64,000 bases of DNA from Paenilisteria rustica (GTDB lineage Bacteria > Bacillota > Bacilli > Lactobacillales > Listeriaceae), in contig NZ_JABJVM010000012.1 of the NCBI RefSeq assembly GCF_013820765.1, positions 25,315 through 89,314 of the forward strand. Reading direction: 5' to 3'. Below are positions 30,559-39,193 of this stretch, one piece after another (position 1 is the stretch's first letter; each line of letters starts with the position of its first letter). The notes beneath the pieces were generated by a model. That model saw only the letters and a list, made by a program, of their open reading frames with translations, was not told where the DNA came from and did no database searches. A program made the translations under genes and the position numbers.

Positions 30559-31392
30559 ATGTTTGCAAAGGAAATCAAGACAGCGAATCAGGCAACGGAT
30601 CAGCTCCGTTTTAGTATATTGGCAAGTGGTAGTTCAGGAAATGCAACGCTCATTGAGACGGCGGATCAGACTATTTTAGTGGATTGTGGTTTGAGTGGAA
30701 AGAAAATCGAGCATTTATTCAGCGAAGTTGGGCGGAGTATGACGGATGTGGATGCGATTTTGGTAACGCATGAGCATGTGGATCATATTAAAGGACTGGG
30801 CGTTCTGGCGCGACGCTATGAGGTGCCTGTTTACGCGAATGCGAAGACATGGGCTGCGATGGAAACGTCGATTGGTGAAATTAACACGGCGCAAAAATTT
30901 CAATTTGATATGGAAACGGTGAAATCATTCGGTAGTTTGCAAGTGGAATCGTTTGGCGTTTCGCATGATGCAGCTGAACCGATGTTCTATATTTTTCACA
31001 GTGGCAAAAAGAAGTTCGTGATGATTACAGATACGGGTTACGTGAGTGATCGGATGAAAGGGCATATTGCGAATGCTGATGCCTACCTTTTTGAGAGCAA
31101 TCATGATGTGGAGATGTTGCGCATGGGGCGTTATCCTTGGAATGTGAAGCGTCGTATTTTGGGCGATGAGGGTCACGTTTCGAATGAGGATGCTGGTATC
31201 GCGATGAGTGAAGTGATTGGCGACGCGACGAAGCGGATTTATCTTGGACATTTGAGTAAAGATAATAATATGAAGGATCTCGCGAGAATGGCTGTTTCGC
31301 AAACCTTGGCTGGTGAGGGTATCATTGTCGGTGAGCAAATTGATCTATTTGATACAGATCCGGAGATTCCAACACCGATTTTTACGATTTAA
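30559..31392 (+). CDS. walJ: WalJ (YycJ) metallo-beta-lactamase-fold exonuclease
   Basis: 277 residues. The HxHxDH motif is HEHVDH (about 72-77), preceded by [13 protein letters not shown] and DCGLSG, typical of the family. YycJ has 5'-3' exonuclease activity linked to mismatch repair and to coordination of replication with wall growth. The ribosome site is AGGGGGCTAG. It keeps its position behind walI. Confidence 0.93.
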   Translation: MFAKEIKTANQATDQLRFSILASGSSGNATLIETADQTILVDCGLSGKKIEHLFSEVGRSMTDVDAILVTHEHVDHIKGLGVLARRYEVPVYANAKTWAAMETSIGEINTAQKFQFDMETVKSFGSLQVESFGVSHDAAEPMFYIFHSGKKKFVMITDTGYVSDRMKGHIANADAYLFESNHDVEMLRMGRYPWNVKRRILGDEGHVSNEDAGIAMSEVIGDATKRIYLGHLSKDNNMKDLARMAVSQTLAGEGIIVGEQIDLFDTDPEIPTPIFTI

Positions 31393-31421
31393 TATGATTT
31401 ATAGCAAAAATTTTAATAAAA

Positions 31422-31454
31422 TTTCATAGTTTTTTCATAATTAGGGTATAGAAT
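31422..31454 (+). promoter_or_regulatory. htrA promoter with OmpR-type direct repeat
   Basis: TTTCATA occurs at 31422-31428 and again at 31433-31439, exactly 11 bases apart, overlapping the expected -35 region of a -10 at TAGAAT (31449-31454). An 11-base pitch is typical for OmpR-family regulators. In L. monocytogenes htrA is controlled by LisRK, so LisR is a candidate; the present match is inference. Confidence 0.45.
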
Positions 31455-31498
31455 AACTATATGGATACGTCTACAATTTGGAAAGGGATGAATAATGC

Positions 31499-33067
31499 AT
31501 GGATGATAAAAACAAAGACTTGGAAACACATAAAGATGAACTAGCAAGTGGGGCTTCTCCTGAGAAGTTACCGGAGTCACAATCTTACGAAAAACCGGAG
31601 CCAACTGGGGATGCGGCGGTACATACGTCATCTGAGCCACAAGTTGCGCGTGATATCCCAGTTGAAGCTGTGCATTCTGCAGAGGGCGTGACGCCAGAAG
31701 GTGAGCCGTTTGCAACAGCGACGAAAGAGGAGGCAGAAGCGAGTTCAACGCATGCTTTCTTTGATGCTTCGGCTAGTGAACCAGAAGTGAAACCGGTGTC
31801 TGCGAATAGTGGTGGTGGAAATAATGTTGTTCCACCGGTACCTCCAACGCGTGCTGGTGGAGGCGGAAATGGTAGTGAGCCGCCGAAAAAAGAAGGTAAG
31901 AAGAAACCGATGCTAGCGGTCTTCTTAACTGGTCTTCTAGGTGTTTTGATTGGTGCATTAATCGTGCTTGGCTTCTCATGGGGTGCGCTTCATGATGACA
32001 ATACTAGCACGACCTCGAATACGACATCCACTGGTAGCGGCGAAACGAAAAAAGTGACGGTTGAAAACACGACAAGTACGACAAAAGCACTTGAAAAAGT
32101 ACAGGATGCTGTTGTGAGTGTTTTGAATTACCAAGCCGGAACATCGATTAGTACAGATGCATCAGCGGAAGAGGAAGCTTCTTCTGGATCTGGTGTTGTG
32201 TATAAGAAATCGAATGGTAAAGCCTACATCGTGACGAATAATCACGTGGTAGAAGGTGCTAACAAATTAGAAGTCAAATTTTCAAATGGTAAGAAAACAG
32301 AGGCTAAGCTTGTTGGAACGGACAAATGGAATGACTTAGCGGTTCTTGAGATTAGTGATAAAAATGTGACGAAGATTGCGGAGTTTGGGAATTCTGACGC
32401 GCTTAAAGTTGGCGAAACAGCGATTGCGATTGGTAGTCCACTTGGAACAGAATTTGCTGGAACGGTAACAGAAGGTATTATTTCTGGTCTGAATCGTACG
32501 GTTCCTGTTGATACAAATGGCGATGGTACGTCTGATTGGGAAGCGGAAGTTATTCAAACGGATGCAGCGATTAACCCTGGTAACAGTGGTGGAGCGCTTG
32601 TCAATATTGAAGGTCAAGTTGTTGGTATTAACTCGATGAAGATTTCGACGGAAAACGTAGAAGGTATCGGTTTTGCGATTCCAATCAATACGGTTGAGCC
32701 GATTATCGAACAATTGGAGAAAAATGGAGAAGTAGAGCGTCCATCGCTAGGTGTGACATTGCGTGATGTGGATACGATTCCAGAAGTACAACAACAACAA
32801 GTTTTAAAATTACCAGATGGCGTTGATTATGGTGCGATGGTACAACAAGTCGTTTCCGGCTCAGCTGCTGATAAAGCTGGTTTGAAAGAATATGATGTTA
32901 TCGTTGAAATGAACGGTAAGAAAGTAACAAACTCGATGACACTACGCCAAATTCTATATTCGAACGATGTCAAAGTCGGCGATAAGATGGAAGTGAAGTA
33001 TTATCGTGATGGTAAGAAGGAAACAACGACGGTGACACTTACTGCAGCCAGCTCAACCAACCAGTAA
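31499..33067 (+). CDS. htrA: HtrA serine protease
   Basis: 522 residues. A long acidic, low-complexity cytoplasmic region (about 1-135) is followed by a membrane helix (about 140-160), a Ser/Thr linker, the trypsin-like protease and one PDZ domain (about 420-510). The catalytic triad is His249 (TNNHVVEG), Asp279 (NDLAVLEI) and Ser363 (NPGNSGGAL). It degrades misfolded envelope proteins under stress. The ribosome site is GGGATGA. It follows walJ as in Listeria. Confidence 0.95.
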   Translation: MDDKNKDLETHKDELASGASPEKLPESQSYEKPEPTGDAAVHTSSEPQVARDIPVEAVHSAEGVTPEGEPFATATKEEAEASSTHAFFDASASEPEVKPVSANSGGGNNVVPPVPPTRAGGGGNGSEPPKKEGKKKPMLAVFLTGLLGVLIGALIVLGFSWGALHDDNTSTTSNTTSTGSGETKKVTVENTTSTTKALEKVQDAVVSVLNYQAGTSISTDASAEEEASSGSGVVYKKSNGKAYIVTNNHVVEGANKLEVKFSNGKKTEAKLVGTDKWNDLAVLEISDKNVTKIAEFGNSDALKVGETAIAIGSPLGTEFAGTVTEGIISGLNRTVPVDTNGDGTSDWEAEVIQTDAAINPGNSGGALVNIEGQVVGINSMKISTENVEGIGFAIPINTVEPIIEQLEKNGEVERPSLGVTLRDVDTIPEVQQQQVLKLPDGVDYGAMVQQVVSGSAADKAGLKEYDVIVEMNGKKVTNSMTLRQILYSNDVKVGDKMEVKYYRDGKKETTTVTLTAASSTNQ

Positions 33068-33197
33068 CGCAAGAACCGAGAAACGCTCATCTGCGTCGTT
33101 AAAGGCTCTGTTCCGGTGCTCATGTACAGGTCGTACATTCCGCTCCGGTACTCGCCTTTGCCTAGCAGCTAAGCATTTCTCGGTCCTTGCTGGTTTA
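33060..33197. repeat. Large imperfect inverted repeat after htrA
   Basis: Arms of about 60 bases begin at the htrA stop. ACCAG, CAAG, ACCGAGAAA and CTGC in the left arm match GCAG, TTTCTCGGT, CTTG and CTGGT in the right arm. Inner pairs AAAGGC/GCCTTT, CCGG/CCGG and GTAC/GTAC surround a 5-base centre (AGGTC). The whole can fold into one cruciform. The architecture resembles 15362-15560. Confidence 0.75.
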
Positions 33198-33221
33198 GCG
33201 GGGAATGCGAGATTTAATAGG

Positions 33222-33260
33222 AAAACACGATTCTCTAACGCCTGAGAATCGTGTTTTTTT
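33222..33260. terminator. Bidirectional terminator between htrA and the ACT gene
   Basis: AAAACACGATTCTC pairs perfectly with GAGAATCGTGTTTT, with T-runs on both strands. It serves convergent transcripts. Confidence 0.9.
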
Positions 33261-33261
33261 G

Positions 33262-33648
33262 TTAGGTTGTGATTTGGTGGCCGGCGTTTGTTAGAGTTGT
33301 GATTGCGTGGTCTAGGTTGGCTTGCTTCATTAGGATGTAGTCGGTGTTGTAGGTGGAGACGGCGAAGATGCTGATTTCTTTTTCGGCGAGGGGTGTTGCT
33401 ATTTTGTTTAGAATGCCGGTTAGGGAGAAGTCGAGGATTCCTTCGATTTTTAGGAGGAACCAGTCGGATTCGGTGGATTGGGCTTCTATCGTGTCGAGGG
33501 ATTCGGTGGGCATGATGATGGAGCACTCTTCATTGGTGTATGTGATGCTTTTGAATTGGCTGGTCTCGGTTTGGAACCATGTGGGTACTGGGAAATTTGG
33601 GTGGAATTTTGCGATGGTGTAGGTGGTTTTGTCTAGTTTTAATTTCAT
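33262..33648 (-). CDS. ACT-domain protein
   Basis: 128 residues, two tandem ACT-like halves. The second half (EGILDFSLTGILNKIATPLAEKEISIFAVSTYNTDYILMK) is a clear ACT fold of the CASTOR-like type, usually a small-molecule (amino acid) sensor. No enzyme domain is attached, so it may regulate or bind an amino acid. On the minus strand with AAGGAG upstream of its ATG; it ends at the shared terminator. Confidence 0.8.
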   Translation of the reverse strand: MKLKLDKTTYTIAKFHPNFPVPTWFQTETSQFKSITYTNEECSIIMPTESLDTIEAQSTESDWFLLKIEGILDFSLTGILNKIATPLAEKEISIFAVSTYNTDYILMKQANLDHAITTLTNAGHQITT

Positions 33649-33738
33649 TGGGAAATAGCTCCTTTTTTATAAGCGTAGCATGAATTTTGGTGGGTTGCAA
33701 AATCTTTTGTCAGGTGGTAAAGTTAAGGGAGATTATAA

Positions 33739-33757
33739 TTCTATCTGGTAGAGTAAT
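33739..33757. promoter_or_regulatory. Putative PadR operator
   Basis: TTCTATCTGGTAGAGTAAT directly follows a TATAAT at 33734-33739. Its core TCTATCTGGTAGA is a near-perfect odd palindrome. The same 19-mer with one change (G to A, making the core perfect) lies in the promoter of the second HAAS operon (63416-63434). Confidence 0.6.
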
Positions 33758-33770
33758 TTGAGGGGTGATT

Positions 33771-34100
33771 TTGATTCGTAGTGATATTTTAAGAGGGCAT
33801 GTGGACTCGATTATTTTGCGAATTTTGGCGGATGGGGATTCTTATGGTTATGAGATCTCGAAGCAAATTAGTGAACGGACGGGTGATCGCTTTCAAATTA
33901 AAGAGGCGACGTTGTATGCGGTTTTTCAGCGGCTGGAGAAGAAGCAATTGATTGAATCGTATTTCGGGGAACGCTCGCACGGTGGGAAGAGAAAATATTA
34001 TATGATTACAAGTCTTGGTCGGGCTTATTTGAGTGAGATGGCGCGGGAATGGCGAGAAATTAAGGGTATTATGAACCTTTTTTTGGAGGAGATTGATTAG
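33771..34100 (+). CDS. PadR-family transcriptional repressor
   Basis: 109 residues of a PadR winged helix (IRSDILRGHVDSIILRILADGDSYGYEISKQI..., then ATLYAVFQRLEKKQLIESYFGE...GGKRKYYMITSLG). PadR proteins usually repress their own operon and an adjacent membrane or efflux gene. I favour TTG 33771, because GAGGGG is well spaced for it and the family opening MIRSDILRG agrees; GTG 33765 sits on the ribosome site. It overlaps the next gene by one base. Confidence 0.85.
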   Translation: MIRSDILRGHVDSIILRILADGDSYGYEISKQISERTGDRFQIKEATLYAVFQRLEKKQLIESYFGERSHGGKRKYYMITSLGRAYLSEMAREWREIKGIMNLFLEEID

Positions 34101-34519
34101 TGAATAGGATATCGGAATTTGTGGAGAAACTATTTGAGAATGTACCGGAGAGCGATCAGGCGGCGCAAATCAAAGAAGAAATTACGTACAACTTAGCGGA
34201 AAAAGTAGCGGACTTGATGGAGGAAGGGAAATCGGAAGAGGACGCTGTGAATAAAGCGATTATTGAGTTTGGAGATATCGATGAGATTATCGCGGAATTG
34301 GAAGTGGCTAAGCCGAATACGAAGAAACGACGAGCGCTTGCGAAAGTGAATTTAGGGTTTTCAATTTGGGGCGCGGCATTGCTGATTATCTTATTTATCG
34401 TTGTGAATGTGATGTATTCACCAGATGTTTTGTGGTGTATTTTCCCCATTTTTGCAGTGCTTTGGTGGCCGCTCGCGATGTTTTATTTTTGGTATCGGCG
34501 TAAGGCTGAGGACAAATAG
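34100..34519 (+). CDS. HAAS/DUF1700-type membrane protein with a 2TM tail
   Basis: 139 residues. The N-terminal helical HAAS-type domain (IKEEITYNLAEKVADLMEEGKSEEDAVNKAIIEFGDIDEI, about 20-62) is followed by two membrane helices (about 82-100, 110-130) joined by the motif WCIFPIFAVLWWPLAMYFFWYRR. Such proteins are commonly coded right after a PadR gene and may sense membrane state. GTG start overlaps the padR stop. A paralogue is at 62950-63369. Confidence 0.8.
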   Translation: MNRISEFVEKLFENVPESDQAAQIKEEITYNLAEKVADLMEEGKSEEDAVNKAIIEFGDIDEIIAELEVAKPNTKKRRALAKVNLGFSIWGAALLIILFIVVNVMYSPDVLWCIFPIFAVLWWPLAMFYFWYRRKAEDK

Positions 34520-34674
34520 GTTTGGGTAAGTCAATGCAATTTTCTTCTTGATGAAGAGTTGTTATTGGCTTTTTATTTGGTTGCGAAGAAGAAAATGAAA
34601 TTGAATTGTCTCTTTTCTCGTTTGGAAAAAAGAAGAACGGGAATATTGGAAGAAACGTGAGGAGGCGAACTTGG

Positions 34675-36276
34675 ATGGGAGAGCGTTATTTGAACTATTA
34701 TTCCCAAGAAGCTATTCGAAAAAATAGCGTTGTTATTGTGTCTGAACATGAGGCGTTTATAGAAGACATAATGGGGCATCCGATTTTTCTGGGGATATCG
34801 CTAGAATCGATGAGTGATAAGGCTTTGGCAAGTGCAGCATATGTTGTTTCGGATGGGGAGATGCCGAGTTATTTTATAAAAAAAGACGGTCAAACATATA
34901 TTCATTTTTATCGTGGGGAGCCGCTGGAGCCTTTGTTAATGCGTAGTTTGCTGCATGCGGATTATATTGTAACAGATGGAGCGCTACCACTTTATTTACA
35001 AGAAGTTATGTCTGGGATGGTTATTACCTCACAACAATGGGTGGCTGGTTCATTGTCGGTGAAACAAGATAGCGATGCCAAAAAGACTATTTTGATGTAT
35101 TGTGGTGGCTTTAAAAATAATGGGATTACGACGTCTGCTATTAATTTATTGCATAATTTAGACTACGAGCGTTATCGGGTTATTGTGATGGATACGGAGG
35201 CGCTTCAGGATGATTGCAAACGTAATTTTAAAAAATTGGATCCGTGTGTGTTGCGGGTGACAGTTGTTGGCGGCATGCTTCGGACCGAAGAGGAGAGCAA
35301 AGCGGAAGAGCGGCTTTTCACGGCTAGTCATGAGCTATATGTGGAGTTTGGCCCTGAAGATTTTTTAGAAGAGCAAGTGAAACGGTTATATCAGCGTGAA
35401 TTGCGGCGCATTTTAGGGGAAACGAAGATTGATATTGCGATTGATTTTGATGGTTATTTTAAGTATTGGACCTTGTTACTTGCGACGAGTGGGGCCAACC
35501 AGAAATTGATTTATCAGCATAACGAGATGATGCAAGAGTATCGCAAAAAATTAGGTGTGGACTACAAGCATCGGGTGGATTTAAACGTGATTTTTTTGCT
35601 TTATAATTATTTTGATAAAATCGTTTCGGTGGCGGAGCATACGCGAGATTTGAACGAGGCAAAATTGCGACATCTGGTGGAGAATAGCTCAGAAAAAATG
35701 GTTTATGTGCATAATTCACTGGATTATGAGGCGGTGCTTAAGGCTGCGGATGAAACTTCGGATGTTGAGCTAGATGTGGATAGTTTTTATTTTATGACGA
35801 TGGGAAGGCTTTCGCCTGAGAAGAATCAGCGAATGTTGATTGAGGCTTTTAAAGAGGTTACGGCGAAGCGCAAAGAGGCGAAATTAGTATTAATCGGCAA
35901 TGGAGAATTGAAGGAAGAGCTTGCGGAATGGATTCGGGAACTGGGTTTGGAGGAACATGTCAAGTTGCTGGGACAAGTGGTCAATCCATTCCCATTATTG
36001 AAGCGATGCGACGTATTTATTTTGCCATCGAATCATGAGGGGCAACCAATGGTGTTGCTAGAAGCGTTGATTTTGCGGAAGGTGATTGTGGCAACGGATA
36101 TCCCTGGATCGCGGAGTATTTTGGAGGATGGTTATGGTTTGTTAGTTCCAAATTCAAAAGAGAGTTTGGTGGAGGGGATGTTGCGAGCGCTGAATGACGA
36201 GGTGGCTACTAAAGAATTTGATTACGTGGGGTATAATCAGCGTGCGATGGAGATGTTTTATAGCATGTTAGAATGA
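34675..36276 (+). CDS. Glycosyltransferase family 4 protein
   Basis: About 533 residues. The C-terminal half has GT-B features: MTMGRLSPEKNQRMLIEAF, VLIGNGELKEEL, VKLLGQVVNPFPLLKRCDVFILPSNHEGQPMVLLEAL, with the EGQP/E pair of retaining GT4 enzymes. The N-terminal 170 residues are unusual and may bind an acceptor. It probably glycosylates a wall polymer or surface protein. ATG 34675 follows a strong GAGGAGG; a TTG at 34606 would add 23 residues without a ribosome site. Last gene before the Abi locus. Confidence 0.8.
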   Translation: MGERYLNYYSQEAIRKNSVVIVSEHEAFIEDIMGHPIFLGISLESMSDKALASAAYVVSDGEMPSYFIKKDGQTYIHFYRGEPLEPLLMRSLLHADYIVTDGALPLYLQEVMSGMVITSQQWVAGSLSVKQDSDAKKTILMYCGGFKNNGITTSAINLLHNLDYERYRVIVMDTEALQDDCKRNFKKLDPCVLRVTVVGGMLRTEEESKAEERLFTASHELYVEFGPEDFLEEQVKRLYQRELRRILGETKIDIAIDFDGYFKYWTLLLATSGANQKLIYQHNEMMQEYRKKLGVDYKHRVDLNVIFLLYNYFDKIVSVAEHTRDLNEAKLRHLVENSSEKMVYVHNSLDYEAVLKAADETSDVELDVDSFYFMTMGRLSPEKNQRMLIEAFKEVTAKRKEAKLVLIGNGELKEELAEWIRELGLEEHVKLLGQVVNPFPLLKRCDVFILPSNHEGQPMVLLEALILRKVIVATDIPGSRSILEDGYGLLVPNSKESLVEGMLRALNDEVATKEFDYVGYNQRAMEMFYSMLE

Positions 36277-36315
36277 AATGAGTTCAAAAGCAGTGTGGTT
36301 ATGTTGCAGTTGAAG

Positions 36316-36344
36316 GTGACAAAGATAACGAGACATGGTATACT
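36316..36344 (+). promoter_or_regulatory. Promoter of the small RNA before the Abi gene
   Basis: GTGACA (36316-36321), exact 17-base spacer, TATACT (36339-36344), with TG at 36336-36337 making an extended -10. It predicts a start near 36351. Confidence 0.75.
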
Positions 36345-36350
36345 TAGGGT

Positions 36351-36418
36351 AATAAAACTCCGCACACCTATCCAATTTCGTTAGAGATTGTGAAGTGGAA
36401 CAGGCGGGGTCGTTTTTT
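36351..36418 (+). ncRNA. Structured small RNA upstream of the Abi_2 gene (abiF-RNA-like)
   Basis: ACTCCGC (36357-36363) pairs with GCGGGGT (36404-36410, one U-G pair), enclosing about 40 bases. Within them a second stem forms from CCA..TTC and GAA..TGG (36371-36397 region). TTTTTT follows at 36413-36418, so the RNA ends in its own terminator before the Abi coding region. With its own promoter this is a complete transcription unit of about 68 bases. A conserved abiF RNA motif in this position is known to me; membership should be tested with its covariance model. Confidence 0.7.
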
Positions 36419-36438
36419 ATATACAGGAGAGTGCTATA

Positions 36439-37305
36439 ATGCTAAAAACAGATAAGCCAGCCACCACTTATAGAGAACAAATTGGGATATTAAAGAAAAA
36501 AGGTATGTTATTCCCAAATGAAATATTTGCAGAAAACTTCTTGGAAAAGGTACAATACTATCGTTTGAGTGGGTATTGGTTATCTTATTTTGAAGAAAAG
36601 GATAAATTTGTTGATGGGTTATCTTTTGAAAAAATAGCATCTATTTATATATTTGATAAGGAGCTCAGAAATAACTTGCTCTACGTTATTGATAATATCG
36701 AAACAGAAGTGAAGTCTAAAATAGCATACAGATTTGTACATGACTGTTCCCCACTAAGCTATATGAATGCTCAGAATTTTCGAAGAGAAGAGTATCATGC
36801 AATTTGGTTAGAGAAATTTTATAGAATTGCCAACATCAAGGATCGGAATAAAGAGCTTTTTGTATCATGGTACAAAGACAATTACAATAGTAAATTTCCT
36901 TTTTGGGTTGTGGTTGAGATGTGTAATTTCAATGATATCTCAAAATTTTATAATAATCTAAAACCGAAAGTTAAAAAAAGAATGCGTGGTTGTTTTCAAC
37001 ATGACTATGAATATATTGAAAGTTGGCTGCATACTACTGTATTAATACGAAACATCTGTGCTCATAATGGGAGACTATATAATCGTAGTTTAGCGATAAC
37101 GCCTAAGCTGTTAACTGAAATGCCTCAAGATTTGAACACAAAAAGGATATTTACACCAATACTTATACTGAAATATTTATGCTCAGATAGAGAAATATGG
37201 AATGAATTTGTAAAGCGTATGGAGAAAACTTTTGATAAATATGAAGAATGGTTTGAATTAGAGCAAATAGGATTTCCTAGCAATTGGAGAAGCTTATTAA
37301 AGTAA
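36439..37305 (+). CDS. Abi_2 / AbiF-type HEPN abortive-infection protein
   Basis: 288 residues. The family signature YYRLSGYWLSY is at 40-50, and the helical core includes EIVEVKSKIAYRF-like segments. The C-terminal HEPN RNase motif R-x4-H is RNICAHNGRLYN, with Arg204 and His209. AbiD/AbiF proteins give phage resistance by abortive infection, probably through RNA cleavage. The ribosome site is AGGAG. The gene is visibly more AT-rich than its neighbours and lies alone between a glycosyltransferase and a sugar operon, which suggests transfer. The small RNA directly upstream is the likely antitoxin or guide-like partner. Confidence 0.88.
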   Translation: MLKTDKPATTYREQIGILKKKGMLFPNEIFAENFLEKVQYYRLSGYWLSYFEEKDKFVDGLSFEKIASIYIFDKELRNNLLYVIDNIETEVKSKIAYRFVHDCSPLSYMNAQNFRREEYHAIWLEKFYRIANIKDRNKELFVSWYKDNYNSKFPFWVVVEMCNFNDISKFYNNLKPKVKKRMRGCFQHDYEYIESWLHTTVLIRNICAHNGRLYNRSLAITPKLLTEMPQDLNTKRIFTPILILKYLCSDREIWNEFVKRMEKTFDKYEEWFELEQIGFPSNWRSLLK

Positions 37306-37328
37306 TACGATTGAATCCTGTACATGCC

Positions 37329-37364
37329 AAAATACCACCCCAGGACAATTTGGAGTGGTATTTG
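37329..37364. terminator. Bidirectional terminator between the Abi gene and the ABC operon
   Basis: AAATACCAC pairs with GTGGTATTT, extended by CC/GG pairs around CAGGACAATTT. It serves the convergent Abi and sugar ABC transcripts. Confidence 0.8.
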
Positions 37365-37380
37365 TCGTGTAACAATGATG

Positions 37381-38211
37381 TTATTTCAATCCTGAAACAT
37401 TGAATCCTTTCAAAATGTATTTTTGGAACATCATGAAAATCAGGATAATCGGGATGACCATGAAGGTGGAGCCAGCCATTTGTAGTGCATAGTTGCTGGC
37501 ATATTGGCCTTTTAGTAAGGATAGCCCGACCGAGAGTGTGTAGTATTTTTCGTCATTTGCGATGATGAGTGGCCATAGGAAGGAGTTCCAGCCGGCGATG
37601 AAAGTCAGGATGCCTTGAACGGCGAGGACTGGTCGCGAAATTGGCAGGATGATTTTCCAAAATATGAAGAATTCGCTGGCGCCATCGAGTCTCGCGGCTT
37701 CCATTAGTTCGTCTGGAATCGTCGACATGAACTGGCGGAACAGGAAAATTCCGAAGGCTCCGACAAGGCCGGGTAAGACGATACCGGTCATCGTGTTGGT
37801 CAGGTGGAACATGTTCAGGATCAGATAAACCGGAATCATGGTGACTTGTCCAGGAATCATCATCGTTGCAAGAACCATGTAGAACATCTTGTTTTTACCG
37901 CGGAATTTGAACTTGGCAAAGCCGTAACCTGCCATGGCGTTCAGGAATAGACCGATGAAGGAAAACAGGACGATGACAAGTGTATTGCGTAAGTAAACAC
38001 CAAAATTCAGTTCTGTGAAGAGGCTTCTGAAGTTGTCCCATGTGAATGTTTCTGGCCAGATAGTCGGTGGGATTTGCAGGATTTCTGCGTCAGTTTTGAC
38101 AGAGGAGAGGACCATCCAGATGAATGGAAGGATCATGAAGAATCCGCCAACTGCTAAAATAAGACCAACGAGCCATTTGGCACCGCGTGATTTGTTTGCA
38201 TATTGATTCAT
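37381..38211 (-). CDS. Sugar ABC transporter permease (MalG type)
   Basis: 276 residues, six membrane helices, with the ABC-contact EAA loop (MEAARLDGASEFFIFWKIILPISRP, about 180-205). Together with the next gene it forms the channel of a CUT1 carbohydrate importer. I use ATG 38211 because GGAGGAG is properly spaced for it; GTG 38220 would sit on the ribosome site. No ATPase is encoded nearby, so a shared MsmK-like ATPase elsewhere is expected. Confidence 0.9.
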   Translation of the reverse strand: MNQYANKSRGAKWLVGLILAVGGFFMILPFIWMVLSSVKTDAEILQIPPTIWPETFTWDNFRSLFTELNFGVYLRNTLVIVLFSFIGLFLNAMAGYGFAKFKFRGKNKMFYMVLATMMIPGQVTMIPVYLILNMFHLTNTMTGIVLPGLVGAFGIFLFRQFMSTIPDELMEAARLDGASEFFIFWKIILPISRPVLAVQGILTFIAGWNSFLWPLIIANDEKYYTLSVGLSLLKGQYASNYALQMAGSTFMVIPIILIFMMFQKYILKGFNVSGLK

Positions 38212-38225
38212 TTTTTTCACTCCTC

Positions 38226-39119
38226 CTACATTTGGGTGTCGTCATGACGGTTTTGAATTTTGAATTGCACAATGGTAATGATGATAATCGCGATGAATAG
38301 GATGAATGAGCCTGCTGCGGCATATCCGAATTTGCTCAGTTGGAAACCGTTTCGATAGATGAACAGCGCCACGGATGTTGTGCTATCAAGGGGTCCGCCC
38401 TGAGTCATAACAAACGGTTCTTCGAAAAATTGCAACCAGCCGATCATTGTTGTAACGGTCACGAAGAAAATCGCAAAACGTAATAGTGGAACCGTTACAT
38501 TTGTGAGTTGCTTCCAGCGATTGGCGCCGTCTAGTTGAGCGGCCTCATAATATTCGCGTGGAATGCCTTGTAGTGCGGCTAAAAAGATGATCATATTAAC
38601 GCCGATTGCCCGCCACAAAGCGAGTATGATTAAGGAAATTTTGGCGATAGTCGGGTCTTGTAACCAAGGTACCGCGGGCAAGTCGAGTAGGGATAGCAAA
38701 TAGTTGAATAAACCGAATTGCGGGTTGTATAAATAGCTCCAAACAACAGCGACCGCAACAACGTTCGTGATGGACGGTGTATAAAAAATCAGCCGGAAGA
38801 ACTGGAAAATCTTCGCTTGGCTGAAATTAATCATAAGCGCGATTCCGAGTGAACAGATGATGACTAGAGGCACGCCGATGATAACATAAAATAGCGTGTT
38901 GCCAATCGATTTTAGGAATATCGGGTCGGATAGGACGTTTTTGTAGTTTTCTAGGCCGATGAAATTGATTTTTGACCAATCGGCGAGTCCGACGAGATTG
39001 ATATCGGTAAAGCTGATAACAAAAGCGATGACGATTGGAAAAAGGGAGAACATGATTAACAGTAAAAGTGCTGGTGAAATGAATAGGTACGGTGTTTTTT
39101 GATCCATAAAACGGCGCAA
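38226..39119 (-). CDS. Sugar ABC transporter permease (MalF type)
   Basis: 297 residues, six membrane helices (first at about 10-30). The EAA loop EYYEAAQLDGANRWKQLTNVTVPLLR lies at about 190-215. TTG start behind GGAGGT. Partner of the MalG-type permease, 14 bases apart; middle gene of the three-gene transporter operon. Confidence 0.9.
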   Translation of the reverse strand: MRRFMDQKTPYLFISPALLLLIMFSLFPIVIAFVISFTDINLVGLADWSKINFIGLENYKNVLSDPIFLKSIGNTLFYVIIGVPLVIICSLGIALMINFSQAKIFQFFRLIFYTPSITNVVAVAVVWSYLYNPQFGLFNYLLSLLDLPAVPWLQDPTIAKISLIILALWRAIGVNMIIFLAALQGIPREYYEAAQLDGANRWKQLTNVTVPLLRFAIFFVTVTTMIGWLQFFEEPFVMTQGGPLDSTTSVALFIYRNGFQLSKFGYAAAGSFILFIAIIIITIVQFKIQNRHDDTQM

Positions 39120-39193
39120 ATGGTAAACCTCCTTAAGGGTATGTAGTCAGGGCAAGAGTAGCTGAATTGGCTACTTTTGCCCCGAATGGTCCA

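Noticed and set aside
32336..32713. 125-codon antisense frame within htrA
   Set aside because: Low-information Arg/Asn-rich translation opposite conserved protease motifs, without a ribosome site.
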